Positions 34,150 through 47,222 are shown, numbered from the stretch's first letter. The stretch: 64,000 nucleotides of DNA from Perognathus longimembris pacificus (GCF_023159225.1 NC_063188.1:33473979-33537978); one strand, 5' to 3'. Notes: generated by a model from the sequence alone, not told the origin. Made by a program: numbers and translations.

Positions 34150-34975
34150 TTCTGAATTTTTTATTTTCTTTAACAAGTTGTCATTCAACAAAAAAATTTA
34201 TGCGCACAATGCGTCTTGATCAGTGTCACCCATCTTTTTTGGGGGGTCGTGGGACTTGAACCCGGGGCATGGGCACTGTCACTGAGCTCTTCAGCTGAAG
34301 GCTGGCACCCTACCATTTGACCCATGACACCACTTCCAGTTTTCTGTTGCTTTATTGGAGACAAGACTTGCCTGGCCAAGCTGGCTTTGAAGTGCAATCC
34401 CCAGATCTCAACTTCCTGAGTAGCTAAGATTACAGGCATGAACCACCATCACCCGGCATTGTCACCCATTTTAACATTATCACCCAACCCTCCCAACCCT
34501 TCCTTCATTCCTCTTAATTTTGTAGGGTATATATTGAATTTTTCCTGCATTCTCCCCTACTTTTCTTCCTCTACCCCTCTGCCATTGACCTTACCCCACC
34601 CTTTCAAGTATCCATTTCCTGGTGTTTATTTTGTTGAACTTTGATTTTGCCTTTCTAAAGAATTACACTGTTTGAGTTCTCCCCTGAATCTTCCTTATTT
34701 CAGTTACATTGTGTCCACTTGCATACCACCCAAGATATTTACTTATTGTTTATAAACTAATTCTAGCTTCCACATATGAGAAAAAACATGCAACATTTGT
34801 ATCTCTAGGCCTGAATAACTTTACTTAACATAATTTTTCCAGGTCCTTCCATTTCTTCAAAAATGATGCAATATCGTTTTTTTCTAATGGATGAGTAAAA
34901 TTCCATTGTGTATATATACCACATTTTCTGGATCCAATCGCCCATTGCGGGGCATGTAGGTGCATCTTTTAAATT
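34150..34975 (-). mobile_element. old L1 3' end, antisense, split by a SINE
   Basis: From the tail complement ('tctttaacaagttgtcattc') through 3' UTR to the antisense of the ORF2 motif ('ccattgtgtatatataccac'). The SINE at 34234-34459 interrupts it. It is older than that SINE. Confidence 0.8.
34224..34469 (-). mobile_element. 7SL/Geo-type SINE with 10-bp target duplication, inside L1
   Basis: Antisense dimer with 'gggacttgaacccggggcat' (Geo end) and 'ttacaggcatgaaccaccat' (7SL end). The duplication tgtcacccat lies at 34224-34233 and 34460-34469. Confidence 0.93.
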
Positions 34976-35464
34976 CTTTAGCATTCAGAACATCATGGAC
35001 TAGAGAGAGACTTTCCTGTCATATCTTAGAAATCGCAAATTTCTTGTCCAGTACTGTGTCCTTCCTAAGGAAATTCACTGATTGAAAACTCATATTCAAA
35101 ACCACTCTAACTGGCAGACAATACTCCTCTATTCTACCCATTCTAGAGCCACACTCCATAAAATTAAAGTGAGCCTTATAACCCACTGAATTACTTAAAC
35201 TAGCCAATCCTAAACTTGTTAACTTGCTTTGCCATGCTTTCCCCCAGGGAAACTATGGAGACATTCCTACTCAAGCTGTCCTCTCACGCCTTTTGCCTTC
35301 TGACAAACCCTGGTGCTTCCTCATATGGCTCTAAGAAAGGGGACCCCTCTTACTGGGAACTATGAGTACTAAGCTATATGTTGAATGGCAGTCACTTCTT
35401 CATCTGTTGGCCCAAGAACAGCTATTTAGTAATAAATCCTGCATCTTTAAACAGTGAGAGTCTC

Positions 35465-35605
35465 TAAACAGAGCTCAACTAAAACACGTTCAGACTCCTG
35501 GCCCATGGAAACTATGACTTCATAACTTTGTGTTATTTTAAGCTGCAGAGTTCAACCTGCAAGTTTGCAGAAGTTTGTTATGTAGCAACCGAAAATTAGT
35601 AGCGA
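35465..35605 (+). repeat. probable MaLR (MLT1-type) LTR end
   Basis: 'tgtgttattttaagctgcag' then 'agtttgcagaagtttgttat' and 'gcaaccgaaaattagtag' match the 3' end of MLT1-type LTRs. The 5' limit is unclear and may reach back to about 35240. Confidence 0.5.
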
Positions 35606-35860
35606 TGCAAAAATTATATTTAAGCATACTATATTCATTTCTAACATTTGTCTATTTAACATATCATATATATCTCCAGTAAAGGAAATAGTTTTAGTGA
35701 AGTCTCAAAGGCTAGAATCAGTGTTCTAGGTACTTGCCTGAAAATAGTTCACACAGTGAATAAAGTTGGAGTAATAAGGCCACCACACAGAGACTTCAAT
35801 AGCATTAGAAACCAAAAGCCCTTCTCATTCCTTTAAATGAAGGGGAATGAACTAATTTTT

Positions 35861-35955
35861 TGAAGTTTTTATTATCTTTAAGTAGTTGTACAAAGGAGCT
35901 TCATTTAACAAAGCTGTTTATGAATACAATACATCCTGATCATTTTAACAGTAGC
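35861..35955 (-). mobile_element. old L1 3' end fragment, antisense
   Basis: 'tattatctttaagtagttgt' to 'gaatacaatacatcctgatc', the same tail type as at 5.9 and 51.13 kb. Confidence 0.65.
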
Positions 35956-36579
35956 TAAGGAGTGTGACCCGAATACAATATGAAAAAAAGTTAAAGAAAA
36001 CATTGAGACTAAGAAGCTCTTAGTCTGTTACAGTAAGCTAAGTATGAAGGAACAGAGAATGACCAAGAGAGGTGTAATAGAGGGGAGACAAGTAGAATAA
36101 ACCTGGTATGCACCTGAATAAGTAAATTTTACAAACAGAAAATACATCAGTAATTGTCTGGGGCTGAAGGGTTGTGAGAAGATAAGAATGAGGAAAGGAG
36201 AGGAATGCGGAAGGACTACTAATGAGAATAGTTTCTTTAATACATGATGGGAATATTCTAAAATTCTGTTGATACTTTCACAACACTGTGACCCTATTTG
36301 AAAACCACTGGATTGTTGCATACATCACATATACATATATGAAAACAGAATAGTAAAACATTTAAAATTGCTTTAAATGGGGGAAGAAGTAAGAGTAATA
36401 GAGAAGGTAATTTTTTTCAAAGAACAGTATATAAATATATAGAAATATCACAATGAAAATTTCTTTGAGCATTTAATAAACACTAACAAAAAGAAAGAAA
36501 AAATAAGTGAGAGGGAATAATATCATACATGAATTCTATCTTAATAAAGTCTTTAAAATTTTTTTTAAAAAGTGATAAT

Positions 36580-36832
36580 ATACCTAGCCAGGTACCCATG
36601 AATCATGGTTGTAATCTTACCCACTCAGGTGGCTGAGATCTGAGGATCACAGTTCAAAGTCATCCCAGACAGGAAAGTCCATTAAGACTCTTATCTCCAA
36701 TTAATCACCAAACAGCCAGAAGTGGGACTATGGCTCAAGTGGTAGAGTACTAGCCTTAAGCAAAATAACAGCTCAGGGACAGAGCCCAGGCCCTGAATTC
36801 AAGTCTAGGACCTACACATACACAAAAAGGTG
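36580..36832 (+). mobile_element. 7SL/Geo-type SINE
   Basis: Complete dimer, from 'acctagccaggtacccatga' to 'caagtctaggacctacacat'. The Geo half shows an A-box-like 'tggctcaagtgg' at 36731-36742 and a weak B-box-like 'gaattcaagtc'. Confidence 0.9.
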
Positions 36833-38227
36833 TTGTACCTTACCCGACATAAAAGCAAAGTTAAAAACCTACAGCATGTGGGAGTAAAGGATGGATACAG
36901 TTGGCAACTTTGGGTTGGATGAAATGGCAATAAGAAATTTGATGATCAAAGATGTTTTCACTTTGTGCTTGGAGTGAAAAGAAGCTCCTTAATTAGTTTT
37001 CAGTTGCTGTTTGGTGTGCTTGAAAGCAGCTCAGTAAGGCAACAAATACATCCACTGTATAAATTATTCCTTGCCCATCTGGATGGATGAGGGGTGGATT
37101 TCACATGAGAAACATGGTGGAAATGAAGTAGTTGAAAGTCACTCACTTGCTTCTTACCTTGTAATAGAGAGACCTCCTTTGGTATAGTTGTACGAAGAGA
37201 GAACTACATTGCTAACTGCTAAAAGAGAGTCCAGATTTTCTTTTGCCCTTTATAGCCCCCAAGGGCAACCTTTCTGGGGCTATATTTGGTTATGACTCAT
37301 ATTTATGGCTTCAGCTCAAACCTTGGCGTGCAACATGTAAGCTGGTCCCTTGTAGCTGGAGCAACAGATGGCCATTCCCCTCTCCCATAAGTAGCTGAGT
37401 CCGCTCCCAATCCTTAAAAGTATAAATAATTTACTCTCTATTCCACTGAGTCCAGATGATACTACATCTTAAAATATCTGTCTGTGCATCTGCATTTACT
37501 TATACTTTTCTTTCCAAGGCCTTGTAAATATCCCTTCTGATATTTATTTTATTGGTAGAAATTCTGGCATTACCTAAACTCTGAAGTAAATTGTAAAAGA
37601 TACAAGCATCTTCATTCAGCCCAATGGGGTTTTTAAACCCAACTGTCCTCCTTTGGGAGAGTTTTGTACCAGAAACCAACTTGTGAGATCCTGCTTTCCA
37701 TCATGAGTTTATTGGGTAATGAGGCCTGTGGCTAGTGTGGTTTTCCTGTGTTTAGCTTTTGAAGCTCTCAAAGACAGTTGCTTCAAATAGAGAGTTGACA
37801 GAATTATTGCTCAGTAAGCTTGCTGGCTATAACCCACAACACTCTACCACCACTGATGGAGTTTATGGCTGATTTCATGAATAGATCACATATTTAAAGA
37901 AGGAGAATGAATGGATGTTGTTAGCATCCTGTTCTGCTATCTGGAGAGGTCTGAAAGTTTTCTCATTAAATCATCATTTTTCTATCTCCTTTGATCTATC
38001 CTTTGTTAACTTTCCTCAAGTGCCTGAACAGGAGCTCCTGGGAAATCATAGCTTCAGGACAGGGTCACAAGAGTGGAACTTTGAGATTTATCTCCCCAGC
38101 TTTCATATGGGCAAAAGGGACCTCTGCAAATAAAACCTACAGGAATAGAACATGGCCAAAGTTCACCTTGCCTGAGCATTCCTTGCCTTCAGTCTACTTA
38201 GTCACTCTTACAACATTCGTTTGCATA
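36833..38227. other. intronic stretch, no recognised feature
   Basis: Unique-looking intron. Reading frames at 37915-38266 overlap each other in two frames and have no recognisable domain. Confidence 0.5.
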
Positions 38228-38372
38228 ATTTTTTTATTTTTTTCTTCTTCTTTATTGTCAAAGTGAAGTACAGAGGGGTTACAGTTTCATATGTAAGGCA
38301 GTGAGTACATTTCTTATCCAACTTGTTACCTCCTCCCTCATTTCCCCCCCATCTCATTTTTATTTTTTTTGT
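38228..38372 (-). mobile_element. L1 3' end fragment, antisense
   Basis: The complement reads 'atatgaaactgtaacccctc' and 'tgtacttcactttgacaata', closely related to the tail of the L1s at 28.4 and 30.2 kb, so it belongs to the younger tail type or a near relative. Confidence 0.75.
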
Positions 38373-38437
38373 ATAAACCTCAGGACATTGAAAACAAATC
38401 ACCCTCACATTATCACAAGTTGAAGAATATGGATTAA

Positions 38438-38700
38438 TTGCCATTTTGTAACAAACCACCCTAACTCATTGGCTTAAACCACTTATCATTCATTACTGGT
38501 TTGCAGATTTGTTAATATTAGCCAATCTAATCTAGGATTTGTCATGCATTTGTGGTAATATGGAGGTTGATGGATCTGCACTGAGCATACTTCTGCTTTA
38601 TATATTTTTCATCCTTCTAGTACGAGTGGGCTATCCTAGGCATGTTATTTTCATGGTTAAGGTTAGATGCAAGAACAAACAGAAATACAGGTTGCCTGTT
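38438..38700 (+). repeat. old unclassified interspersed repeat
   Basis: 'tttgtaacaaaccaccctaac' and 'tggcttaaaccacttatca' resemble a common mammalian repeat with 'aacaaaccaccccaaaactcagtggcttaaaacaac'. Family name withheld. Confidence 0.4.
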
Positions 38701-38904
38701 AGACCTAGGCTTATAACAGGCTTACTGCAAATTTCCATATGATTTTATTATTCTGTTTATAAAAACAAGTTTCATTATAGGACCATGAATAAATGAATAG
38801 GAAATATACTCCATTTCTATTATGAAAAAATGAGTCAAATGGCATAGATAGAAAAGTGAACAAAGAAGCAAGGTTAAAAATAAAATCTACCACAGGTAGT
38901 TATC

Positions 38905-39040
38905 ACTATTCCCATTATCCAGATGAGAAACATGATACTAAAAGAACTAAAATAATTTTTCCCAGGTGATAGGTAAAATGCTGGCAACAATAGAATGTAA
39001 TTCCAACTTTCATGAGTAATGAGCCTGTGTGCTTTTTCCA
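38905..39040 (+). repeat. MIR fragment
   Basis: 'cccattatccagatgagaaa' followed by 'cccaggtgataggtaaaatg' follows the MIR core. Confidence 0.6.
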
Positions 39041-40405
39041 CACAGAATTCCAAGTTTCATGACATATGCCTCATTAGCTAGTTAAAGGTCTATGGTGCTT
39101 TTCTTTTCAGGGCTGACTTCTTGGGCATAAGGAATGGATGAAATCTCCCCTGACTGACAACAGACACAAATTCACCTGTCCTTAAAACTGATTTACCAAT
39201 CTCTCTTTTTTAATAAAAATATATTTTTAAAAAAAAGAATCCAAATACACATGATAGTTGAACCAGAATTACCTCAAAACTGACATACTTTGATACTTTG
39301 AAGAACAAGAGAGTCTTAAATCAGCAATAATCTGTCAGCATGCTAATTGATGATTCTGAGCTTTGATTCAATACAAATAGGCACAGGTTGCAGTTGATTA
39401 GACCTACTTTGACTGTTTTGTAGGGTTCCTCAGTGTCCCTCATGTCATGAACATGCGCCTTCCTGCCCAGTCTGATGAGGGTAGAATTTGAAACTCAAGC
39501 TGTACAATCCTAACCTGATGAGATTTGAGCTGATCTCTCTGTCATTGTGAAATTTTCGGAGGTGCAAGTCTCTATGGCAGCTCTGTGCCTCTGGCTTTCA
39601 CTACACCTACACTCCAAAATCTGGTATCCTATAGTTAAAAGCTACTGTCTGATTTAAACTTGCTTTGTCTGGCTTTCTGGATGACTGATACTGACAATTG
39701 AACCTTCTAAACAGAGATCTCCATGACTCCAGGCTCTGAAAGCCTCCTATTCCCTTAACATAGTTTTCTCTCCTGATATATTTTGTTCTGCAGTACAACT
39801 TGTAGCAGCTTATTGTTAAGGCTGTCTGGTTTTACCATTCAGTAAAGTCCTGCCTCATCTCTTTTCATTCTAAAGGCTCATGTGGCTCAGTTAGAGCAAA
39901 CAGGCTGATTTCTGAGGTTCTTTTCTGAACTTCATGGCAAACTGTAAGACAGATTACATTTGATTTGGCAGGCAAAAGGTAAGTGAGTACCCTCTAATAA
40001 TGGTAGAACCAAGAGAGTGATTGTCAATAACCCTTCAGAAATGACAGTTAAATCCAGAGGGAAAATAAATGAGAATGGTAGTTTAAAAAAAGTTGCTACT
40101 GGAAAAAAATTAGCTGCTGATGATTTTTTAAAGTCTCAATAAATTCAGACAGTGTTTTAGCTCTTGTTTGTCTTGCTGGCTCATCACTAGGAGGACAGCT
40201 ACCATGTCAGAGAGGATGCAAAGAAATATGAATAGGACATTGCCATACATATTATGCCTTTTGCTTAAGAATGCCCTCACACTAGCCTGTAGAGAAGAGA
40301 TAAAGTTGCTGGTAGTTTGGTACCACATGTGTCCCTCTGATTACCTTGCCTGATCATTGATAACAAAAACTATCAGTAATGAGTTTGGGATCTAGATTGC
40401 CTAAT

Positions 40406-40695
40406 ACTGAATCTCTCTTTCATTTTTTTTGTTTGTTTTGTTTTGCTTTTTTGTTTTTGTCAGTGGCCAGGCTTGACCTCGGGGCCTGGGAGCTGTCCCT
40501 GAGCTTTTTTACTCAAGGCTAGTTGCTCTATCACTTTGAGCTACAGTTCCACTTCCAGTTCTGATGGTGGTTAATTGGAGATAAGAGACTCACAGACTTT
40601 CCCATCTGGGCTGGCTTGGAACCCTGGTCCTCAGATCTCAGCCTCCTGAGTAGCTAGGATTACAGGCGTGAGCCACCAGCGCTGACTGAATCTCT
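40406..40695 (-). mobile_element. 7SL/Geo-type SINE with 11-bp target duplication
   Basis: Well-preserved antisense dimer: Geo half from 'cttgacctcggggcctggga', 7SL half to 'ggattacaggcgtgagccac'. The duplication actgaatctct lies at 40406-40416 and 40685-40695. The T-rich left end is its tail. Confidence 0.95.
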
Positions 40696-40714
40696 TTTGA
40701 TATGTGCAATTTGT

Positions 40715-40875
40715 CAAGGTTCTTAACTCTTGGGTTATCTCATCTGTAAAACTGGTATCATGTATCTCACCATATGTAGTTGTGCACATTAAATAACATA
40801 ATGTTCATAACGTTCTTGGCACAATGCAAGGCACATGGTAAGCAATAAGTATTAGCCATTACTAATATTAACAGA
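40715..40875 (+). repeat. MIR 3' part
   Basis: 'tctcatctgtaaaactggta' then 'gcacaatgcaaggcacatgg' and 'taagcaataagtattagcca' are the MIR 3' blocks. The adjacent SINE may have split the MIR. Confidence 0.75.
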
Positions 40876-41034
40876 TGTACATCTGGGAGAACTTTGAAGA
40901 AAAAACTTGATTCCAAAGTAAGTTGAGACTGTAGTATCTATTGATGTCTCTTTTTAAAAATAAATTTCTTAAATATACTGACTTCTGTTTAACTGAGTTG
41001 ATGGATACAATTAATTCTTTTCCTTTCTACCTGA

Positions 41035-41110
41035 AATATATATATGTATATACAGTACTGTAAATACATAGCTATGCATACATACATACATACATACATA
41101 TGTACATACA
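41035..41110. repeat. (TA/TACA)n simple repeat
   Basis: TATATATG units followed by CATA repeats at 41080-41100. Confidence 0.85.
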
Positions 41111-41751
41111 CTGACCAATGTTAGGTATAGACTGAAAACTCATGAGCAGTTGCTAAGTAATTTCTAATGGATCCTTGTACACTTACCAAGAATCGATTGT
41201 GTTGCCAAAGCCATCTATGCCCATTGTACTTACTAGTATAATTAGGTAATTTAATGTACATTTGTGAAACATGAGTATAAAGAGGAAGCTACTGTTCCCA
41301 TGAAACTTGAGTTCAATGCTTTGGAAAGACTTGACAGACAAAAGTTGCTTTACAACATACGTTATTGTTTAAGAGAAAACAAAAACAGGGAAACAGAAGT
41401 ATCTTATGCAAAAAACAGTCTGTGGAATTCCAGTCTGCAGAGGACCCACACTCAAAGAAAAGCTCTTGGCCCTACAATGAATCACCACATTGAGTGAATA
41501 AATGTGCTTGCATGATTCAAATCTTTTCTTTCTTCCACCTTCATCTAGTGTTATTCTTTTCATCAGTATCCTCAACCATTACCTGCCATTACCTCAAGTA
41601 TACTATCTTCTTTTCATCCAGTGTATGGTCCTTTAGCACACTATTTTACCTTCTAGAAATGATCATAAATATTTCTTCTCCCACACCTTCTCCCACCCTC
41701 TTACTCTGGCTTACTTCCCTTCAAGTTCACAACTTGAGTATCACTTTCAGT

Positions 41752-41774
41752 AAAAAAAAAAAAAAAAAAAAAAA
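41752..41774 (+). repeat. poly(A) run of 23
   Basis: An uninterrupted A23. The sequence upstream does not match any retroelement I can name, so whether it is a retroposed tail is open. Confidence 0.9.
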
Positions 41775-42429
41775 TGACCCTGGTATTTACACTCTCCTTG
41801 AAAACATTCTCATTTAGAACCATAATCCCTTAGCACCAAGTAGTTCTTTGTGACACTTACTGACTTATAACTACTTGAATTTTTGTTCTCCTCTACATAT
41901 GAGTTCCTGGGGGAAAAACAGTGAATCATGGACAAATGACTCAATGAATATATTAATACTCTGTCTTAACTTTTTAAAGATCCTAAAGATGCAGGAACTT
42001 TGTCATGTTTGCTGCTATAATGTAACCAGTACCTGGATCATAGGATAGTCCAAACACAATAGTTAAAACCAACATTGACACACCTGTGGAATCTAGTCAA
42101 AATACACCTTATTTAACACTCATGCTACTTTTAGATGAAGAAGCTGCTGCTATGGTATTATGTCATCAGTCTTCCTAATCCTAGAACATGTATCTTTCTG
42201 TATTCTTTCCTGTCATCTAAATGATATCACTTAACACTAATTAGAAAATCTGTAATGTCATTTGTCTCAAGTACTTATACAAATTTTTTACCATATAAGT
42301 GAGTTACACTTTTGTGAGATAAATAAACCAGATATAATTGGCTCTATTATGAAGATTCATGGCACTAAATGTTAAATATGAAACAGAATCTCCCAGCATG
42401 TTGCTAAAAATGAATGATTCAAAACCCAA

Positions 42430-42532
42430 ACTTAATTAGGATTCTTTAGATCCAGAACATTGTAGGGATCTGCATTTTAATAAGGACCTTTGTGTCACTC
42501 AGATGCTGATAGTCCAGGACCATTCTTTGAGG
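42430..42532 (+). repeat. MER5-type hAT remnant
   Basis: 'gatctgcattttaataagga' then 'cagatgctgatagtccagga' then 'ccattctttgaggaa' follows the MER5A 3' half. Confidence 0.6.
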
Positions 42533-42599
42533 AAGGCTAACAAGGATTTTGAATGGAACAACAATGCAAGTATAGTGATCTTCTCAATAGTAATACTAG

Positions 42600-42810
42600 C
42601 TTCCACCCACTGTTACTCTTTGCCAGCCACAGATCTGTCCTAAGATCATTGCAAAAAGTTATCATTGTCTAATTCAATCCTTTCTTGCTCACACATAAAG
42701 AAGGTATTACTTTAATCTCTTATTTTGCATATGAGAAAACTGAGGGTAAGAGGGATTATGTAATTTGCCTAGAGTCACACAGCTAAATGTAGTAGAGTCA
42801 CGCAACATAT
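42600..42810 (+). repeat. MIR
   Basis: 'tttgcatatgagaaaactga' then 'gtaatttgcctagagtcaca' then 'cagctaaatgtagtag': a long, clear MIR. Confidence 0.8.
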
Positions 42811-43841
42811 TCTGCCTGCGAAGACCATCTCCTCTCCCTTATTCCACACTGCCCGTCTCCCTGAGATGTCCACATTTGTAGACATCTACAGTTGATCCTT
42901 TGCACACTTAATATGTGCCTACCTCTCCAGCCCTGATCAGAACTATGATCTATTGCTTTAAAGGTACCTAATTGTAGGTTACCAAAAGGGGAAGGGGGCT
43001 GTCTTCCTGAAATTCTTTGTTCTGCATTTGTTGAAACAATAGACCTCAGGGAAAGAGGTCCTTTTCAAGAAGAAAAATATATATCCTTTCTGCTCTGCTC
43101 ATATAACCTTTTATCAGGTGAGGAAGAAACTGATAAAACATCCAACACACTTGCCCTTCTTTTCCAAAGCAGAAAGCAGGACCATAGGAGATGAGTTTAA
43201 TTCTGAAGTTCAAGTGCTTGCCTGCAAACCATGGACTGGGGACAAAGATTCAATGCATTACATGTGATTGCTATGGTAAAGCATCCTTCAATAAGTGGAA
43301 GCAGATTGGAATGTACAAACAAGACATCAGAGATATATCCTACCATGAATTTAGGCTTACCATTCTGTGAATTTCCTTCTTGTACTTTGGTTAAGGTCTC
43401 CATTAACCCAGTGTAGATAGATAAATTACTCTGCATAAGGCTTTCTACTTACAGCAGAACCTAAGGTGGAAAGTGCTTTACTTGGCAGTAGTAAATGATA
43501 TCTCTCTGTATTGTGTCTACTTCTTGTTTCCACCCCCTGCTTCAGAGCAATGTCCTGGCTAACAGTAATCTGAACATTTAAGTACTAAGCCTAGAAATAA
43601 AAACCAGGAAGGGCTTTCCAGAGGTCATTAGATTTCTGCCAGACAGAATCTAAGATAAAGATAGCAAATAGTAGTTGCTTGCTCACTCAGTGCATGACAG
43701 TGGCTGACTAGAACAATATAGTGAGAAGAGTTATGAGGCAGCAAATGGGCACTATAGGAAAGAACACCAGAATTGATTAGTGATGCCTGCCAAGAGCATG
43801 AGGGCTAGCTATATTTTTGTCATCCTTGCTGCACGCCAGTA

Positions 43842-43962
43842 GTTCCTAAATCTGATTGAACACAAAATTACAGAGAACTCCAAAAATGTCGGTACTCAAG
43901 GTCCACCCCAGACCAATTAAATTAGATTAGATTCTTGGAGGTGGGGTTCGGATGCTGGAACA
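43842..43962 (+). repeat. MER5-like hAT remnant
   Basis: Starts 'cagtagttcctaaatctgat' like the hAT terminal repeat 'cagtggttctcaaa', and contains 'gattcttggaggtggggttc'. Confidence 0.45.
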
Positions 43963-44226
43963 ACAAGAGATGAGAGTCATGGCTCTGCACCATTACAGAC
44001 ATGTACGTAATTTAATTCAGTCATTCCCAAATGCGTACCCTCTACCCAGAACCTGCTAAGCTTGCTTCATTCTAATTTTCTGAAAATCTTGTAAAATTAT
44101 GGATCCCTTATAAAAATCCTAATCTGAAAGTCTGAATGGTAGAGCTCAAGAATCTATACTTTTTTGAAAGATAATTTTTAGGCTCTTACCCCCCCCCCCG
44201 CAAAAAAAAAAAAACTCCCAGGAAAA

Positions 44227-44417
44227 CAAGAATCTTTTTTATGTGCCAGTCCTACGATTTGAACTCAGGGCTTAGGTACTATACCTGACCTTTTTTGGGT
44301 CAAGGTTACTGCTCTAACACATGAACTTCTCTGCCCAATCTAGCCTCCATCCATGATCCTCAGATCTCAGCCTCCTAAGTAGCTAGGATTAACAGCATGA
44401 GAGCAAGAATCTTTTTT
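44227..44417 (-). mobile_element. 7SL/Geo-type SINE, internally deleted, with target duplication
   Basis: Antisense dimer from 'tacgatttgaactcagggct' to 'gtagctaggattaacagcat', missing the middle. The flanks caagaatctttttt are repeated at 44227-44240 and 44404-44417. Confidence 0.85.
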
Positions 44418-44975
44418 TTAAATAACAATAATAATTTTTAAAAAAACAGCTTCTGGTAAGACGCTCTGTCTAGCACATATGCTCATCCCTAGCACAAAAA
44501 GGAACCACTGTCTTAAACTATTCATAATGTTCCAGATGAATGAGAATTTTGAACAAGAGAAGGAAAACCTTGCGCTGTAGAGGCGCCTTTTTAACCCTGA
44601 GTTCATATCTGAATCTCTTATGAGACTTTTATTTTTTACACAAAAGTGCCTAAGTTCAATGTCATACCAATTAAATCAAACTTTCCTGAGGGGAATCTGG
44701 ATGGTTCTAATGTGCTGCTACAACTGAGAATTCCTGCTCTGTGAAGTAAGGCACAGGAATCTCATTTGAGAACCTCATTGTGAGCATTTCATTTATCTTT
44801 GTATTTCATCCCTTAGTCTAGCCACTTTGGCTTAGTGTTTGGGAGAAGTTAATTTTATTCCCAAACTTTGTTTACCACTACAATCTGTAATTCATGATGG
44901 TTTGGAGGTTTTTCAAGTTTTGTGGATTTCAAAAAAAATGTTAACAATCATTCATCTGTTTGTGGAGAACACTTA

Positions 44976-45048
44976 CTGAAGATTAAACTCAAGGTCTCCT
45001 ACATGCTGAGCACTTCCTCTAGCACTAAGGTATATTCACAGCCTCTCA
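44976..45048 (-). mobile_element. ID-like SINE fragment
   Basis: 'gaagattaaactcaaggtct' then 'cctctagcactaaggtatat' matches the complement of an ID-type monomer. Confidence 0.55.
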
Positions 45049-45473
45049 TCCATTTTATAAAAACAGTTATTAACTGCATCAGAGTGCCTGTTAAACGTAG
45101 ATTCCAATATCTTCCACCTGTGTAAAGAAATATTTTTAATGAGTATAATTTTTTTTAGATAATCAAATTCAATGTAGGGTAATTGATGCTCTTAAGAGAC
45201 AGACTTTGTAAAGAAAAAAGCAGAGGCAAGCCTCTCAATATAAAGTAGTGGGAGCAAATAGACATTTTAACCACCAATCCATTGTTGGACCACTAGTCTC
45301 TTTTGATTTCTTTCCTTTAGAAGTTTGCTTTTGTGTTTATCAGTCTTAGTTGTATAAGACAGCCAGACAACCATAGGCAAGTCAGCTTTGTGACAATGGT
45401 TATACCAGTGATTGTAACAATGAAAAAGTGCAACAAGGCTTCTCTGCTTCTTCATAATATGTATTTGTTCAGG

Positions 45474-45590
45474 GTTTTTTTTTTATTAAGACAGACTCTA
45501 GCTATGTAGCCCAGGCTGGCCTTAAACTCACAATACTCTTGCCTCAGTCTCCCAAGTGCTGGAATTCTAAGAGTGGGCCTGACTCTCAGA
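45474..45590 (-). mobile_element. B1 SINE, antisense
   Basis: 'agctatgtagcccaggctgg' and 'cctcagtctcccaagtgctgg' are classic B1 complement motifs. This is a B1 monomer, different from the dimeric family, with a T-rich left end. Confidence 0.85.
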
Positions 45591-45783
45591 ATGCATTTTT
45601 AAAGATTGCATTCATATCCTAATTTATGCTTGAATTTTGAACCATTTAGTGATTAGTGTCTGATTTAAATATTGCAAATGTAAATGAAATAATACATTAA
45701 GTCTCTGATACCTCATGTACTCTCGGAAATAATAACAAGCCATGGATATCTTGCTGGAGGAACTGACTGACAAGGAAAGCCTG

Positions 45784-45855
45784 AGATTGTGTTGAAGGTA
45801 TTACTCAGTGGTAGAGTGCTTGCCTAACAGGCATAAAGCCTTGGTTTATAGCTAT
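45784..45855 (+). mobile_element. ID-like SINE fragment
   Basis: 'tactcagtggtagagtgctt' with 'gcctaacaggcataaagcc' matches the A-box side of an ID-type element. Confidence 0.55.
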
Positions 45856-46989
45856 CCTCATAGCCATAAAAACAGCATGAAATTGACATCAGCTCTTTTT
45901 GTTAATTCAGTTAGTTATTCTTGCACTTCACATTTCAGGACTTCTTTGCAGAGGTAACAAACACCTCTTCTCAGTCACACAGTTTAAGCATCAGTCCTGA
46001 GAAGGAACATGAGGGTAGTGAAAAAAGACCTAGTCATCTCAGGAGCCCTAATGTCTTCCTTTAGTACTAGGTTCTGGTTAGTAGAAGAAATGGCATTTAA
46101 TGAAAATATCGCATCCTAGAACTATCATGGAAGGTTTACATTCTCTTAGACCCATCCAAATGAGATCTTCTGGAAGACAGACTAGCTGACCTTGTAAACA
46201 AGAGCATTCATTTTATAGGACCCCAAGAAACCCACTGCTATTACAATGTCTCTAGCTGTGCACTAAGAATAGAGCATTATGTGTTTGCCAAGAATTAACC
46301 GTTCAATGAGTAATGTGTTCCTATACATTTGTGCTCACAGCAGCATAACCTGGGACATGTTTATAGTTGAGAAAGGTTAGTATTAACAATGTGTCAGAGG
46401 ATTAATCCGTTTTAATTGTAAATGCCCAGAATAAACTCACTTCTTTGGGATCCACATGTATAACTTTGGTTAAATATTTATAGATCATTGGGATGTTTAC
46501 TTTTAATTGTGGGGCTAGGTATTCACTTGCATAATTGCATATTCCACCCCCATCTCCATTCAGTTTTCTCATGATGTTTTTTGTCTAAAATATCCACGTG
46601 TTGAGAGAGACATCATGGGAATATGTGGTCTGTAGTAAGATGTATTACTAACAGGTAACCCTCAGGTTAGTAGAGCAACCAAGAAAATTCCCTAGATATA
46701 TTACCTGGATTGTGGAATAAGCAGGGTCTCCAGAATTAAATAAGATTTCTTCCAGCCACAAATCTTTATGCCACTTTATGAATCCAAGAAGTCATCATGA
46801 AACTCCTTCCATCCCAGGCATACTACATACATTTTCTAAAATAGCACATCCAGTAGAGTTTTCCTCAATGAAGGAAATGTTCTACATCTGGAAGAAAATG
46901 GTCTATTTTTGGGGTATCTAGCACAGTAGCCTGTAGCTACTTGAAATCACTTGAGATATGGCTAATGTAGTTGAGAAACTGATGTTTTT
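45856..46989. other. intronic stretch, no recognised feature
   Basis: Unique-looking intron, no named repeat or exon. Confidence 0.5.
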
Positions 46990-47222
46990 ATTGGTCATGG
47001 TGCTTGAACTCAGGGCCTAAACGCTGTCCCTGAGCTCTTTTGCTCAAGGCAAGTGCTCTATCACTTTGAGCCACAGCTCCACTTCCAGTTTTCTGGTGGT
47101 TAATTGAAGATAAGAGTCTCACAGACTTGCCTGCCCGAGCTGGACTGACTTTCAATCATGATCCTCAGATCTCAGACTCCTGAGTAGCTAGAATTATAGG
47201 TGTGAACCATCAGCACCCATCA
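46990..47222 (-). mobile_element. 7SL/Geo-type SINE, antisense
   Basis: Near-complete dimer: 'gcttgaactcagggcctaaa' to 'aattataggtgtgaaccatc'. Target duplication not readable. Confidence 0.9.

Noticed and set aside
35222..35340. Possible exon after a cccccag acceptor-like site
   Set aside because: The reading frame shows no Gly-X-Y repeat and no donor in place; not a collagen exon.
41752..41774. Poly(A) run as the tail of a processed pseudogene
   Set aside because: The sequence upstream matches no gene I recognise and no target duplication is visible.
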